64,000 bases of DNA from Balneola sp. (GTDB lineage Bacteria > Bacteroidota > Rhodothermia > Balneolales > Balneolaceae): positions 180,136 through 244,135 of the forward strand of contig NZQV01000007.1 in the NCBI GenBank assembly GCA_002696035.1. The letters are read 5' to 3'. The position numbers were made by a program, and so were the translations under genes. Within the stretch, counting starts at the first letter, position 1. Every line of letters starts with the position of its first letter. The notes below the pieces were generated by a model that was given only the letters and a program-made list of their open reading frames with translations, had not been told where the DNA came from and ran no database searches. Positions 1 through 7,118 of this stretch are shown here, piece after piece.

Positions 1-121
1 AAATAGATATAAATCAGATAAAGCTTCTCCCGGTTGGTCAGAGGGAGCTGCGGAATAATATCTTCTATTTAATATTGCTCCATTATCAATTATATTGAAT
101 AGTAACAAACGGAATGGTGGC

Positions 122-352
122 ATGAATACATTACAAACAGATAAAAAAGAATTATTGGATTGGATTGAGGGAATTGAAGACCCTGAAGTATTGAAGGATC
201 TCAAATCCATTAAAGAAAATCAGGATTCTATCTATTGGGATGACTTGTCGGACGATGTTAAAGAGGGCATTGAAAAAGGAAGGAAGGACGCTAAAGAAGG
301 GAGAATTACACCGCACGAAGAGGTTAGAAAATCCTATGAAAAATGGCTCTGA
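122..352 (+). CDS. putative antitoxin of a RelE/ParE-type toxin-antitoxin pair
   Basis: A 76-residue, highly charged protein whose frame overlaps the following toxin gene by 10 nt, the usual antitoxin-first arrangement. The C-terminal part (GRITPHEEVRKSYEKW) resembles the tail of addiction-module antitoxins that wrap RelE/ParE toxins; this is recognition from memory, not a search. The frame stays open back to a TTG at 95, but the ATG at 122 follows a purine-rich stretch (GGAATGGTGG) and gives the normal antitoxin length, so I chose 122. It should neutralise the downstream toxin and probably repress the operon, although no clear DNA-binding fold can be named from the sequence. Confidence 0.75.
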   Translation: MNTLQTDKKELLDWIEGIEDPEVLKDLKSIKENQDSIYWDDLSDDVKEGIEKGRKDAKEGRITPHEEVRKSYEKWL

Positions 353-648
353 AAAGATATTCGGTCGTATGGACGGATGAAGCCATTCGAAATAAAAATA
401 ACATCGCTGAATACCTGATTGAAAATTGGTCCGAAAGGGAATTACGAAACTTCTATAGAGAATTGGACCGAAGAATACTACTAATCTCACATAAGCCCGA
501 ACTTTATCAACTTGTAGAAGGTACCGACTTTACAAGACGCTCTGTTCTAAATAAACACACCATTATTTTTTATGAATTCAGGAATGAAGTAGTAGAGATA
601 CTATACCTGTTCAACACCCGTCGAGATCCGGCTTCTTTGGATTTATGA
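343..648 (+). CDS. RelE/ParE family toxin
   Basis: A 101-residue basic protein with the RelE/ParE layout: a first strand (YSVVWTDEAI), two helices (NIAEYLIENWSERELRNFYREL), then strands containing RRSVLNKHTIIFYEF and EIVEILYLFNTRRDP-like residues. The final RRDP segment is typical of ParE/RelE members. RelE proteins cleave mRNA on the ribosome and ParE proteins act on DNA gyrase; the sequence alone does not say which applies. It overlaps the antitoxin gene by 10 nt, implying translational coupling. The pair sits alone at the left edge, next to repeat-rich intergenic DNA. Confidence 0.85.
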   Translation: MALKRYSVVWTDEAIRNKNNIAEYLIENWSERELRNFYRELDRRILLISHKPELYQLVEGTDFTRRSVLNKHTIIFYEFRNEVVEILYLFNTRRDPASLDL

Positions 649-681
649 TGTTATTTTTAGAATCATCTAAAAAATTCACCA

Positions 682-731
682 TTGGAACCGGAGGTTCCTA
701 CAGGCATTCCGAACGGGACGTTCGGAATGAG
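682..731 (+). repeat. 50-nt double-hairpin dispersed repeat, copy 1
   Basis: The copy starts TTGGAACCGGAGGTTCC (hairpin 1, arms GGAACC/GGTTCC), followed by ACAGG and a second, longer hairpin with arms CATTCCGAAC and GTTCGGAATG around GGGAC. Two more copies of exactly 50 nt lie at 1566 and 5666. Here it lies between the toxin gene and the secreted peptide gene at 884, in a 235-nt gap otherwise holding only low-complexity TGTTC repeats. Confidence 0.85.
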
Positions 732-752
732 CATTAGGACTAGACCTTAACT

Positions 753-789
753 TCAATGTTCGATATTGAATGTTCAGTGTTCGATGTTC
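753..789 (+). repeat. short TGTTC-containing interspersed repeats
   Basis: TGTTC occurs four times in 33 nt (757, 771, 778, 785) in a TTCAATGTTCGA-type low-complexity stretch. The same motif in the opposite orientation (GAACA, AACAT) occurs at 5726-5748, after copy 3 of the 50-nt hairpin repeat, so the two repeat types travel together at two sites. No gene is seen in it. Confidence 0.55.
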
Positions 790-883
790 TTCCAGCTTAC
801 CAAATCTCGCCAAACATTTATCAAATCCTGACTTCCTCTTCGCCACGCTTTGAATTCACTGGGTACTTACCTAATTTCGGGTC

Positions 884-1318
884 GTGAAAATTTCTGCCAC
901 ATATCGTTTTATCGCCTCGGTACTATGTATCAGTATACTGATCGGAGTTTCCATTCCTACTGGGCTTCATGCTATGTCTGAAGAGGTGTGTGATGAGATG
1001 CAGGAAATGCAGCATCCGGTGGGGGAACATGTACAGGATTGTCCAATGGATGGACAAGATCCGACTCACCCCAAAACAGATAAAACTCACCATAAAGCCC
1101 ACGATCTTGGTTTTGCGTGTGCCTGCTCGGTAGAGGAAGCACCGGTAAAAACAGAAGCCCCTGTTTTTCAAAAAGTGAAGACTCAGGTATTAGCTGTTGT
1201 TGAGGTGCTGGCAGAAAATCACACCACTAAAACAGAATTCGATACCCATTCTTTTCCAATTTCGGATTCCTATTCACCACCACCGATCTATCTCGCTAAC
1301 GAGTCTTTTCTGATCTAG
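884..1318 (+). CDS. small secreted Cys/His-containing protein, putative metal-binding
   Basis: A 144-residue protein with a GTG start and a signal peptide (hydrophobic residues about 10-28, ending near GLHAMSEE). The mature part has scattered potential metal ligands: VCDEMQEMQH, DCPMDGQD, THHKAHD and an ACAC pair, followed by a Pro/acidic linker (EEAPVKTEAP) and a C-terminal region with no recognised fold. It lies 348 nt upstream of cusA on the same strand. Short Cys/Met/His-rich exported proteins are common next to CusA-type pumps, so a metal chaperone or sensing role is likely but not shown. I recognise no named family. No ATG alternative near the signal peptide fits better. Confidence 0.6.
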   Translation: MKISATYRFIASVLCISILIGVSIPTGLHAMSEEVCDEMQEMQHPVGEHVQDCPMDGQDPTHPKTDKTHHKAHDLGFACACSVEEAPVKTEAPVFQKVKTQVLAVVEVLAENHTTKTEFDTHSFPISDSYSPPPIYLANESFLI

Positions 1319-1394
1319 GGATTGGTTTATTTGATTGAGTCGGTTGCCTTTTCTCTGACTCTCCTCCCCGCAAGTAACAGCAAAGCTGTTCTTG

Positions 1395-1615
1395 CTGTCC
1401 CTCCAAAGGGACACAGGTTTCTTGACCATAGCAAAATTGTAGTCATTAAATAGAACTTTAAGCACTGGCAAGAACCTATCTCTCTTTGGAGAGAGACAGG
1501 ATTTAGCTTGTCCCGAGCAGTCGGGAAGAGAGGGCAGTGAGGCAACCAAGCTCAAATCTACCTATTTGGAACCGGAGGTTCCGGCAGGCATTCCGCAGCA
1601 GAGCAGCGGAACGAG
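1395..1615 (+). repeat. composite dispersed repeat, copy 1 (module A plus 50-nt module B)
   Basis: This 221-nt element shares several blocks with 5497-5715: CTGTCCCTCC..GGGACACAGG at the left, a 41-nt block at 1466-1506 that includes the hairpin TCTCTCTTTGGAGAGAGA, GGCAACCAAGCTC at 1541, and the 50-nt double-hairpin module at 1566-1615. The part between the first two blocks differs between copies. The second hairpin of module B has arms around CAGAG. The element fills most of the 348-nt gap between the secreted peptide gene and cusA; no gene is seen in that gap. GGTTGCC at 1342 is the reverse complement of GGCAACC at 1541 and might mark an outer end. Confidence 0.85.
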
Positions 1616-1635
1616 TATCTATCGAGTCTTAAAAA

Positions 1636-1666
1636 CCATTAACCAATTCCTAATAACCAATCACCA
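1636..1666 (+). repeat. AACCAAT-type repeat abutting the cusA start codon
   Basis: A low-complexity stretch containing CATTAACCAAT (1637-1647) and TAATAACCA (1651-1659) ends directly at the cusA ATG, leaving no Shine-Dalgarno-like sequence. The same 11-mer and 9-mer occur at 16529-16539 and 16516-16524, just before the start of another gene. Either these repeats act as leaders or they were inserted close to existing starts. Confidence 0.55.
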
Positions 1667-4600
1667 ATGCTAAACAAAACCATCCGGTTTTTCCTGGAAA
1701 ATAAACTCGTGGCTGTGCTGCTATTGCTGGTCATGGCGGGGTGGGGACTGGCGGTCGCTCCCTTTAACTGGAACCTGGATTTCCTGCCCCGTGATCCCGT
1801 TCCGGTGGATGCCATCCCGGATCTTGGCGAAAACCAGCAGATCGTTTATACCGAATGGGAAGGACAGTCTCCGCAAGACATTGAAGACCAAATTACCTAT
1901 CCGCTGACCACGCAGTTGCTAACCGTGCCTGGTGTGAAGACGGTCCGAAGTACCTCAATGACAGGAATTTCCAGCATTTACGTGATCTTTGAAGAGGATG
2001 TAGAATTTTACTGGAGTCGCTCGCGAATATTGGAGAAGCTGAATTCCCTGCCGGCAGGTACGTTGCCGGAAACGGCCAAACCAGCGCTTGGACCTGATGC
2101 CACGGCGCTGGGACAGATCTTCTGGTACACACTGGAAGGCCGGGATGAAAATGGTGATCCGGCAGGCGGCTGGGACCCGCAGGAATTACGATCGCTGCAG
2201 GATTTTTATGTGAAATACGGACTATCCGGTGCACAAGGAGTTGCTGAGGTCGCCTCCATCGGAGGATACGTGATGGAGTACCAGGTCGACATCGACCCGA
2301 ATAAACTAAAAACCTATGAGGTCACTCTTTCACAAGTCATTGATGCCGTGCGCAAAGCAAATGCCGAGACCGGCGCGCGTACCATCGAAATGAATAATGT
2401 CGAGTATTTGGTTCGCGGACTTGGTTATATCGAAAACCTGGAAGATATCGAGTCGGCTGTGGTGAAAGTGGTAGACAATACCCCAATTCGCATCCAGGAT
2501 GTGGGGTTTGTGAGTATGGGCCCGGCGCCTCGAAGAGGAGCGTTGGATAAAGCCGGCGCCGAAGCCGTGGGTGGCGTAGTGGTTGCCCGACAAGGAGCCA
2601 ACCCACAACAGGTCATTGATAACGTGAAGGCACAGATCGAAGAGATATCAGCCGGATTGCCTTCTAAAACGCTGGATGACGGCACCGAATCTAAAGTCAC
2701 CATTGTGCCATTTTATGATCGCTCCACACTCATTGGCGAAACATTGGGTACGCTGGAAGAAGCACTTTCGCTCCAAATACTCATCACCATCATCGTCATC
2801 ATTATTATGGTGATGAACCTGCGGACTTCGGTCTTGATCTCCGCCATGCTGCCCATTGCCGTACTTATGACCTTCATCGCCATGAAATACTTCGGGGTAG
2901 ATGCCAACATCGTGGCGCTTTCGGGGATTGCTATTGCCATCGGGACCATAGTGGATATGGGGGTGATCCTTTCCGAGAATATGCTCCGGCATATGGAGGA
3001 AATGGAAGAGGAGGAATCGCTTTTGGAAGTCATTTATAACGCCACAGTTGAAGTAGCCGGTGCTGTCCTGACCGCTATCACCACCACCATTGTGAGTTTC
3101 CTGCCCGTCTTTACGATGATCGCTGCTGAAGGTAAACTTTTTAAGCCACTGGCCTACACCAAGACCTTTGCACTGATCGCTTCCATTATCATCACCATCA
3201 CGCTCATTCCACCTTTTGCCCACTGGTTCTTCGGGCTGAAGATCAATAACCGTAAACTCAAACTGGGTTGGAACGGATTATTAGTGATCGGTGGATTGAT
3301 CACCATGTTCACCATTTCCGGATGGGGCGGCTTTTTGATCCTGGGTTTTGGACTGATCAATGGTGCCGGATTCTTTTTTGGGGAAAGCTATCAAGAGCGA
3401 ATTCCGTTGTTGAATAATGCTTTGTCCGTAGTAGTGGTCACCTGGTTGTTGACGGTATACTGGCTGCCATTTGGTCCGTCGGTTTCATTTGCCGGAAACC
3501 TGTTTTTTATTGTGATGCTGATCGCCCTGATCTTGACCGCCTTCTGGCTTATCATCAAATATTATCAACCCATCATTGGCTGGTGTCTGGATCATAAAAA
3601 GGCCTTTCTGGCCATCCCATCAGCATTTGTGGTTTTTGGGGTGATGATCTGGCTGGGCTTTGCTGCAACTTTCGGCTTTATAGCCAAGAGTTTTGATGTG
3701 ATTGGGGTGGATGTCCGCGAAACGTCTGCATGGACTTCCGCCTCCGAAGCCTTCCCGGGACTGGGTGAGGAATTCATGCCCGCCCTGGATGAAGGCGCTT
3801 TTCTGCTGATGCCCACCACCATGCCGCACGCCGGAGTGGAAGAAGCCGAAGACGTGATGCGTAAAATTGATATGGCCGTAAATGCCATTCCCGAAGTGGA
3901 AATGGTCGTTGGGAAAATGGGGCGAACCGAATCAGCCTTAGACCCAGCCCCGGTTTCCATGTTTGAGAATATCATCCTTTACAAATCCGAATACAAAACC
4001 GATGAAAACGGCCGCCGAATTCGCTTTCAGGTAGATGAACAGGGCGAGTTTGTGAAAAATGAAAAGGGCGAACCCATTCCTGATGAGGATGGCGAATATT
4101 ACCGGCAGTGGAGAGATCATATCCAATCTCCCGATGATATCTGGGATGAGATTGTATCCGTTTCCCGAATTCCCGGAACCACGTCTGCTCCCAAACTTCA
4201 ACCCATTGAAACGAGGCTGGTAATGTTGCAATCCGGCATGCGAGCACCGATGGGGGTGAAAGTAAAAGGAGATGACTTGAGAGAAATTGAGAACTTTGGG
4301 CTGGAGCTGGAAGAAGTGCTACGACAAGCAGAGGGCATAAAAGCCTCTTCCGTTTTTGCCGAGCGCATTGTCGGGAAACCATACCTGGAAGTGGATTGGA
4401 ACCGCGATCAACTGGCCCGCTATGGACTTTCCGTTCAGGATGCCCAACAGTTTATGTCGATGGGTGTGGGCGGAATGGCGGTTTCCACCTCGGTAGAAGG
4501 GCGAGAACGGTATCCCATTCGGGTACGCTTTGCACGGGAACTGAGAAGTGATCCCGAGGTACTGGGTGAGCTCTTGGTTCCAACCAAAACCGGCACAGAA

Positions 4601-5425
4601 GTTCCGTTATCACAACTTGCCGAGATCAAATACCGGCAGGGACCACAGGCCATCAAAAGTGAAGATACCTTTCTGGTCGGCTACGTCATCTTTGACAAGG
4701 TGGACGGCTATGCCGAAGTGGAAGTGGTGGAAAATGCCCGAAGGGAAATTCAGGACAATGTGGATTCCGGAAATCTGACGATCCCGGCCGGTATCAACTT
4801 TGAGTTTGCGGGCAATTATGAAAATCAGGTTCGGGCGGAGAAGCGACTGGGCATCATCCTGCCCATTGCACTGGTCATCATTTTCCTCATTATGTATTTC
4901 CAGTTTCGCTCGGTGAGTACCACTGCCATGATCTTCAGCAGTATTTTTGTGGCCTGGGCCGGGGGATTTCTGCTTGTCTGGCTCTATGGTCAGGGCTGGT
5001 TCCTGAACTTTGACATGTTCGGGCAAAACCTGCGCGATCTCTTCCAGATGGGAACCGTGAACTTAAGCGTGGCCGTGTGGGTGGGCTTTATCGCCTTGTT
5101 TGGAATTGCTGCTGATGGAGGCGTAGTCATGGCCACTTACCTCGATCAGCTTTTCGACCGCAAGAAACCCAAAACATCGGCAGAACTAAGGGAAGTGGTC
5201 ATTGAAGCGAGTACCCGAAGAATCCGTCCGACTCTGATGACTACGGCTACCACCATCCTGGCACTGCTGCCTGTGCTCACATCCACCGGTCGCGGTGCAG
5301 ATATCATGGTCCCGATGGCCATCCCCAGTGTGGGCGGAATGTTTTTGCAAGTCATCACCCTGCTGGTGATTCCGGTGCTGTACTACATGTGGAAAGAATT
5401 TAAAATGAAACGAGAAATGTCATGA
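1667..5425 (+). CDS. cusA: CusA/CzcA-family heavy-metal efflux RND pump
   Basis: A 1252-residue inner-membrane RND transporter that uses the proton gradient to push monovalent (Cu/Ag) or divalent metal ions out of the periplasm through a tripartite channel. The N-terminal TM (about 10-33) is followed by VDAIPDLGENQQIVYTEW and DIEDQITYPLTTQLL, strongly CusA-like. The TM4 region GIAIAIGTIVDMG carries the charged Asp of heavy-metal RND pumps, and a second TM block lies near the C terminus. It is about 200 residues longer than E. coli CusA. Extra length is visible as additional membrane segments around residues 527-650 and a charged insert around 775-825. The stop overlaps the start of the channel gene (ATGA), so the two are coupled. 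Direct copies of a dispersed repeat flank the gene. Cu/Ag rather than Zn/Co is inferred from the CopB-type ATPase and Met-rich neighbours. Confidence 0.92.
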   Translation: MLNKTIRFFLENKLVAVLLLLVMAGWGLAVAPFNWNLDFLPRDPVPVDAIPDLGENQQIVYTEWEGQSPQDIEDQITYPLTTQLLTVPGVKTVRSTSMTGISSIYVIFEEDVEFYWSRSRILEKLNSLPAGTLPETAKPALGPDATALGQIFWYTLEGRDENGDPAGGWDPQELRSLQDFYVKYGLSGAQGVAEVASIGGYVMEYQVDIDPNKLKTYEVTLSQVIDAVRKANAETGARTIEMNNVEYLVRGLGYIENLEDIESAVVKVVDNTPIRIQDVGFVSMGPAPRRGALDKAGAEAVGGVVVARQGANPQQVIDNVKAQIEEISAGLPSKTLDDGTESKVTIVPFYDRSTLIGETLGTLEEALSLQILITIIVIIIMVMNLRTSVLISAMLPIAVLMTFIAMKYFGVDANIVALSGIAIAIGTIVDMGVILSENMLRHMEEMEEEESLLEVIYNATVEVAGAVLTAITTTIVSFLPVFTMIAAEGKLFKPLAYTKTFALIASIIITITLIPPFAHWFFGLKINNRKLKLGWNGLLVIGGLITMFTISGWGGFLILGFGLINGAGFFFGESYQERIPLLNNALSVVVVTWLLTVYWLPFGPSVSFAGNLFFIVMLIALILTAFWLIIKYYQPIIGWCLDHKKAFLAIPSAFVVFGVMIWLGFAATFGFIAKSFDVIGVDVRETSAWTSASEAFPGLGEEFMPALDEGAFLLMPTTMPHAGVEEAEDVMRKIDMAVNAIPEVEMVVGKMGRTESALDPAPVSMFENIILYKSEYKTDENGRRIRFQVDEQGEFVKNEKGEPIPDEDGEYYRQWRDHIQSPDDIWDEIVSVSRIPGTTSAPKLQPIETRLVMLQSGMRAPMGVKVKGDDLREIENFGLELEEVLRQAEGIKASSVFAERIVGKPYLEVDWNRDQLARYGLSVQDAQQFMSMGVGGMAVSTSVEGRERYPIRVRFARELRSDPEVLGELLVPTKTGTEVPLSQLAEIKYRQGPQAIKSEDTFLVGYVIFDKVDGYAEVEVVENARREIQDNVDSGNLTIPAGINFEFAGNYENQVRAEKRLGIILPIALVIIFLIMYFQFRSVSTTAMIFSSIFVAWAGGFLLVWLYGQGWFLNFDMFGQNLRDLFQMGTVNLSVAVWVGFIALFGIAADGGVVMATYLDQLFDRKKPKTSAELREVVIEASTRRIRPTLMTTATTILALLPVLTSTGRGADIMVPMAIPSVGGMFLQVITLLVIPVLYYMWKEFKMKREMS

Positions 5426-7050
5426 AAAACCTAACATTTAATATTAAGAAGGCCATTCTGACGAACCTCCCTGAAAAATCAGGCGAGCTGAATTTTCTGT
5501 CCCTCCCGGCGGGACACAGGTACTTGGAGGAATCAAAGAGTTTAACTCGAGTTAAAGAAGTTGGACTTGGCAAGAACCCTATCTCTCTTTGGAGAGAGAC
5601 AGGATTTAGATCCGCTATAATCCAGAGAGAGGACTGTGAGGGCAACCAAGCTCGAATCCAGTTTATTGGAACCAGAGGTTCCGGCAGGCATTCCCAACGA
5701 GACGTTGGGAACGAGTTTCAACAACGAACAACGAACAAGGAACATCCAACATTGGAAGTGGAGAAGAAGTCTTCCGCGAACTTTGCGCAACCTTTGCGTC
5801 CTCTGCGGTTAATAGCATTGCTGTTATTGACTATGATGCCTTTTATGACTTCTGCCCAAACAATCACCCAATACCAACAAGAAGCAGCTGAAAATAACCC
5901 CGAACTAAAGGCAAAATACCAGCAGTATCTATCGGCGTTGGAAGAAAGTCCTATTATGGGAACTTTGCCCGATCCTGAAGTCTCCTTTTCCTATTTCATC
6001 AAACCTATAGAGACGAGAGTGGGGCCACAGCAAGGACGTATCTCTGTTTCACAAATGCTACCGTGGTTTGGTTCTTTGAAGGATCAACGATCAGCTTCGG
6101 ATCTAAGGGCAAAAGCGGCTTTTGAATCCTTTCAGGAAACCCGGAATCGCATTTTTCTGCAGGTGGAGCAAACACTTCTGGAACTTTATGAATTACAAGA
6201 AAGTATTCGCATTGCAGAAGAAAATCGGGCGATCCTGAATTCGTTAGTTGAACTGAGTCTGGCTCGGTATGAAACGGATCGCGGCACGCAAGTAGATGTA
6301 TTACGAGCCCAGATTGAAGAGGAAGATCTCAACATTCAGATCGAGTTGCTTAAGGATAACCGGGAAGTATTGCTTCAGAAAATGAATGAGTTACTAAACC
6401 GAAGCGAAGGCTCCAAGATCATGCTTCCGGATTCTTTGGGAGAACCAGAGATCCAACCCCGCGAGCAACTCATGACTCAAATTCAACAGCAAAACCCAAA
6501 TCTGAACCGACTTCGATACCAAGAAGCTGCTTCTGGAGAAATGAGATCACTGGCTCAGAAACAGAACAGGCCGGGCATCAAACTTGGTGTGGATTACATC
6601 TTCACCGGCGAGACCGACATGCCGAATGTGGCTAACAGTGGGGAGGATGCCCTCATGGTCATGGCAGGATTCAAAGTGCCTATCTTCGGGAAAAAGAATA
6701 CTGCGAAAGTGCAGCAAGCGGAGCGGAATATTGCTGAAATGCAGTACCAGATCTCAGCCCGCGAGAATTCCCTGCAAACTGAATTGGATGCATCCCTGAG
6801 GGATTATAATGATGCCCAACGGAAATTCGATCTTTATAACGAAAAACAAATTCAGCGTATCACCCAGGCCATCGACATTATGATGGAATCCTATTCCTCT
6901 GACAGTTCTGAATTCGAGGAGATCCTTCGGATGCAGCGCAAACAACTGGAATACCAGCTCAAACGCATTCAGGCCAAAACGGCGCTGCATAAGGCGGCGG
7001 CTTATACCGATTACCTAACCGGGAAAAACAATTTCAACCTAAATAATTAG
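5422..7050 (+). CDS. TolC-family outer-membrane channel of the metal efflux system, with repeat-extended N terminus
   Basis: Outer-membrane efflux channel partner of CusA (CusC role). From about residue 146 (AQTITQYQQEAAENNPELKA) the protein is a normal OEP-type channel with long helical hairpins (GTQVDVLRAQIEEED) and a second OEP repeat; this part is about 400 residues. The first about 130 residues are abnormal: codons about 11-129 run through a composite dispersed repeat (module A, module B, a GAACA-type stretch and a TTTGCG-type stretch) that happens to stay open in frame. The ATG at 5422 overlaps the cusA stop and encodes MKNLTFNIKK, a good signal-peptide N-region, while LIALLLLTMMPFMTSAQ at 130-146 is a good signal-peptide core and cleavage site. 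The simplest reading is an original signal peptide split by the repeat. Alternative starts at TTG 5818 or ATG 5833 leave a very short leader. The body of the gene is certain; the functional start is not. Confidence 0.85.
   Translation: MKNLTFNIKKAILTNLPEKSGELNFLSLPAGHRYLEESKSLTRVKEVGLGKNPISLWRETGFRSAIIQREDCEGNQARIQFIGTRGSGRHSQRDVGNEFQQRTTNKEHPTLEVEKKSSANFAQPLRPLRLIALLLLTMMPFMTSAQTITQYQQEAAENNPELKAKYQQYLSALEESPIMGTLPDPEVSFSYFIKPIETRVGPQQGRISVSQMLPWFGSLKDQRSASDLRAKAAFESFQETRNRIFLQVEQTLLELYELQESIRIAEENRAILNSLVELSLARYETDRGTQVDVLRAQIEEEDLNIQIELLKDNREVLLQKMNELLNRSEGSKIMLPDSLGEPEIQPREQLMTQIQQQNPNLNRLRYQEAASGEMRSLAQKQNRPGIKLGVDYIFTGETDMPNVANSGEDALMVMAGFKVPIFGKKNTAKVQQAERNIAEMQYQISARENSLQTELDASLRDYNDAQRKFDLYNEKQIQRITQAIDIMMESYSSDSSEFEEILRMQRKQLEYQLKRIQAKTALHKAAAYTDYLTGKNNFNLNN
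5497..5715 (+). repeat. composite dispersed repeat, copy 2, inside the channel gene's 5' end
   Basis: This 219-nt copy is in direct orientation to the one at 1395-1615. The 5568-5609 block matches 1466-1506 with one extra C, GGCAACCAAG sits at 5641, and the 50-nt double-hairpin module is at 5666-5715 with arms around GAGAC. From 1541/5641 onward the two copies are exactly 4100 nt apart. After it come GAACA-type repeats (5726-5748) and a TTTGCG..CTTTGCG..CTGCGG stretch (about 5770-5811). That last stretch looks like another dispersed motif common in Bacteroidota intergenic DNA, from memory. Confidence 0.85.
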
Positions 7051-7060
7051 TAGTGAGATT

Positions 7061-7104
7061 TGAGTATTGAGTCGTGAGAAACTCAATACTCAATGCTCAC
7101 GACC
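7061..7104 (+). repeat. hairpin with pseudoknot-like second pairing between channel and adaptor genes
   Basis: Perfect 12-nt arms TGAGTATTGAGT (7061-7072) and ACTCAATACTCA (7081-7092) enclose CGTGAGAA. The loop CGTGAG (7073-7078) is also complementary to CTCACG at 7097-7102. Both pairings together would make an H-type pseudoknot. It fills the short gap between the channel stop and the adaptor ATG at 7119. It could be an RNA element tuning expression inside the operon or another low-complexity interspersed repeat. Confidence 0.5.
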
Positions 7105-7118
7105 TAAAACTCAAAATC

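Noticed and set aside
152..490. Minus-strand 112-codon ORF across the toxin-antitoxin pair
   Set aside because: It lies opposite two overlapping genes with clear family resemblance, and its translation is Phe/Ile/Arg-rich, typical of an antisense shadow.
1274..1555. Minus-strand ORF through the composite repeat (translation with SLSPKRDR-like text)
   Set aside because: The same pseudo-peptide arises from both repeat copies. It reflects the hairpin repeat, not a protein.
1893..5358. Many long open frames on the minus strand and in alternative frames across cusA
   Set aside because: They have low-complexity or His-rich translations, no ribosome-binding sites, and lie opposite a strongly coding RND gene. 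They are frame shadows.
682..5811. A complete insertion sequence or transposon at the front of the copper island
   Set aside because: No transposase ORF and no clear target-site duplication could be seen. The repeats are short, structured and non-coding.
7074..7118. Upstream start for the CusB-type adaptor
   Set aside because: The extra 15 codons come from the hairpin repeat; ATG 7119 gives a normal membrane anchor.
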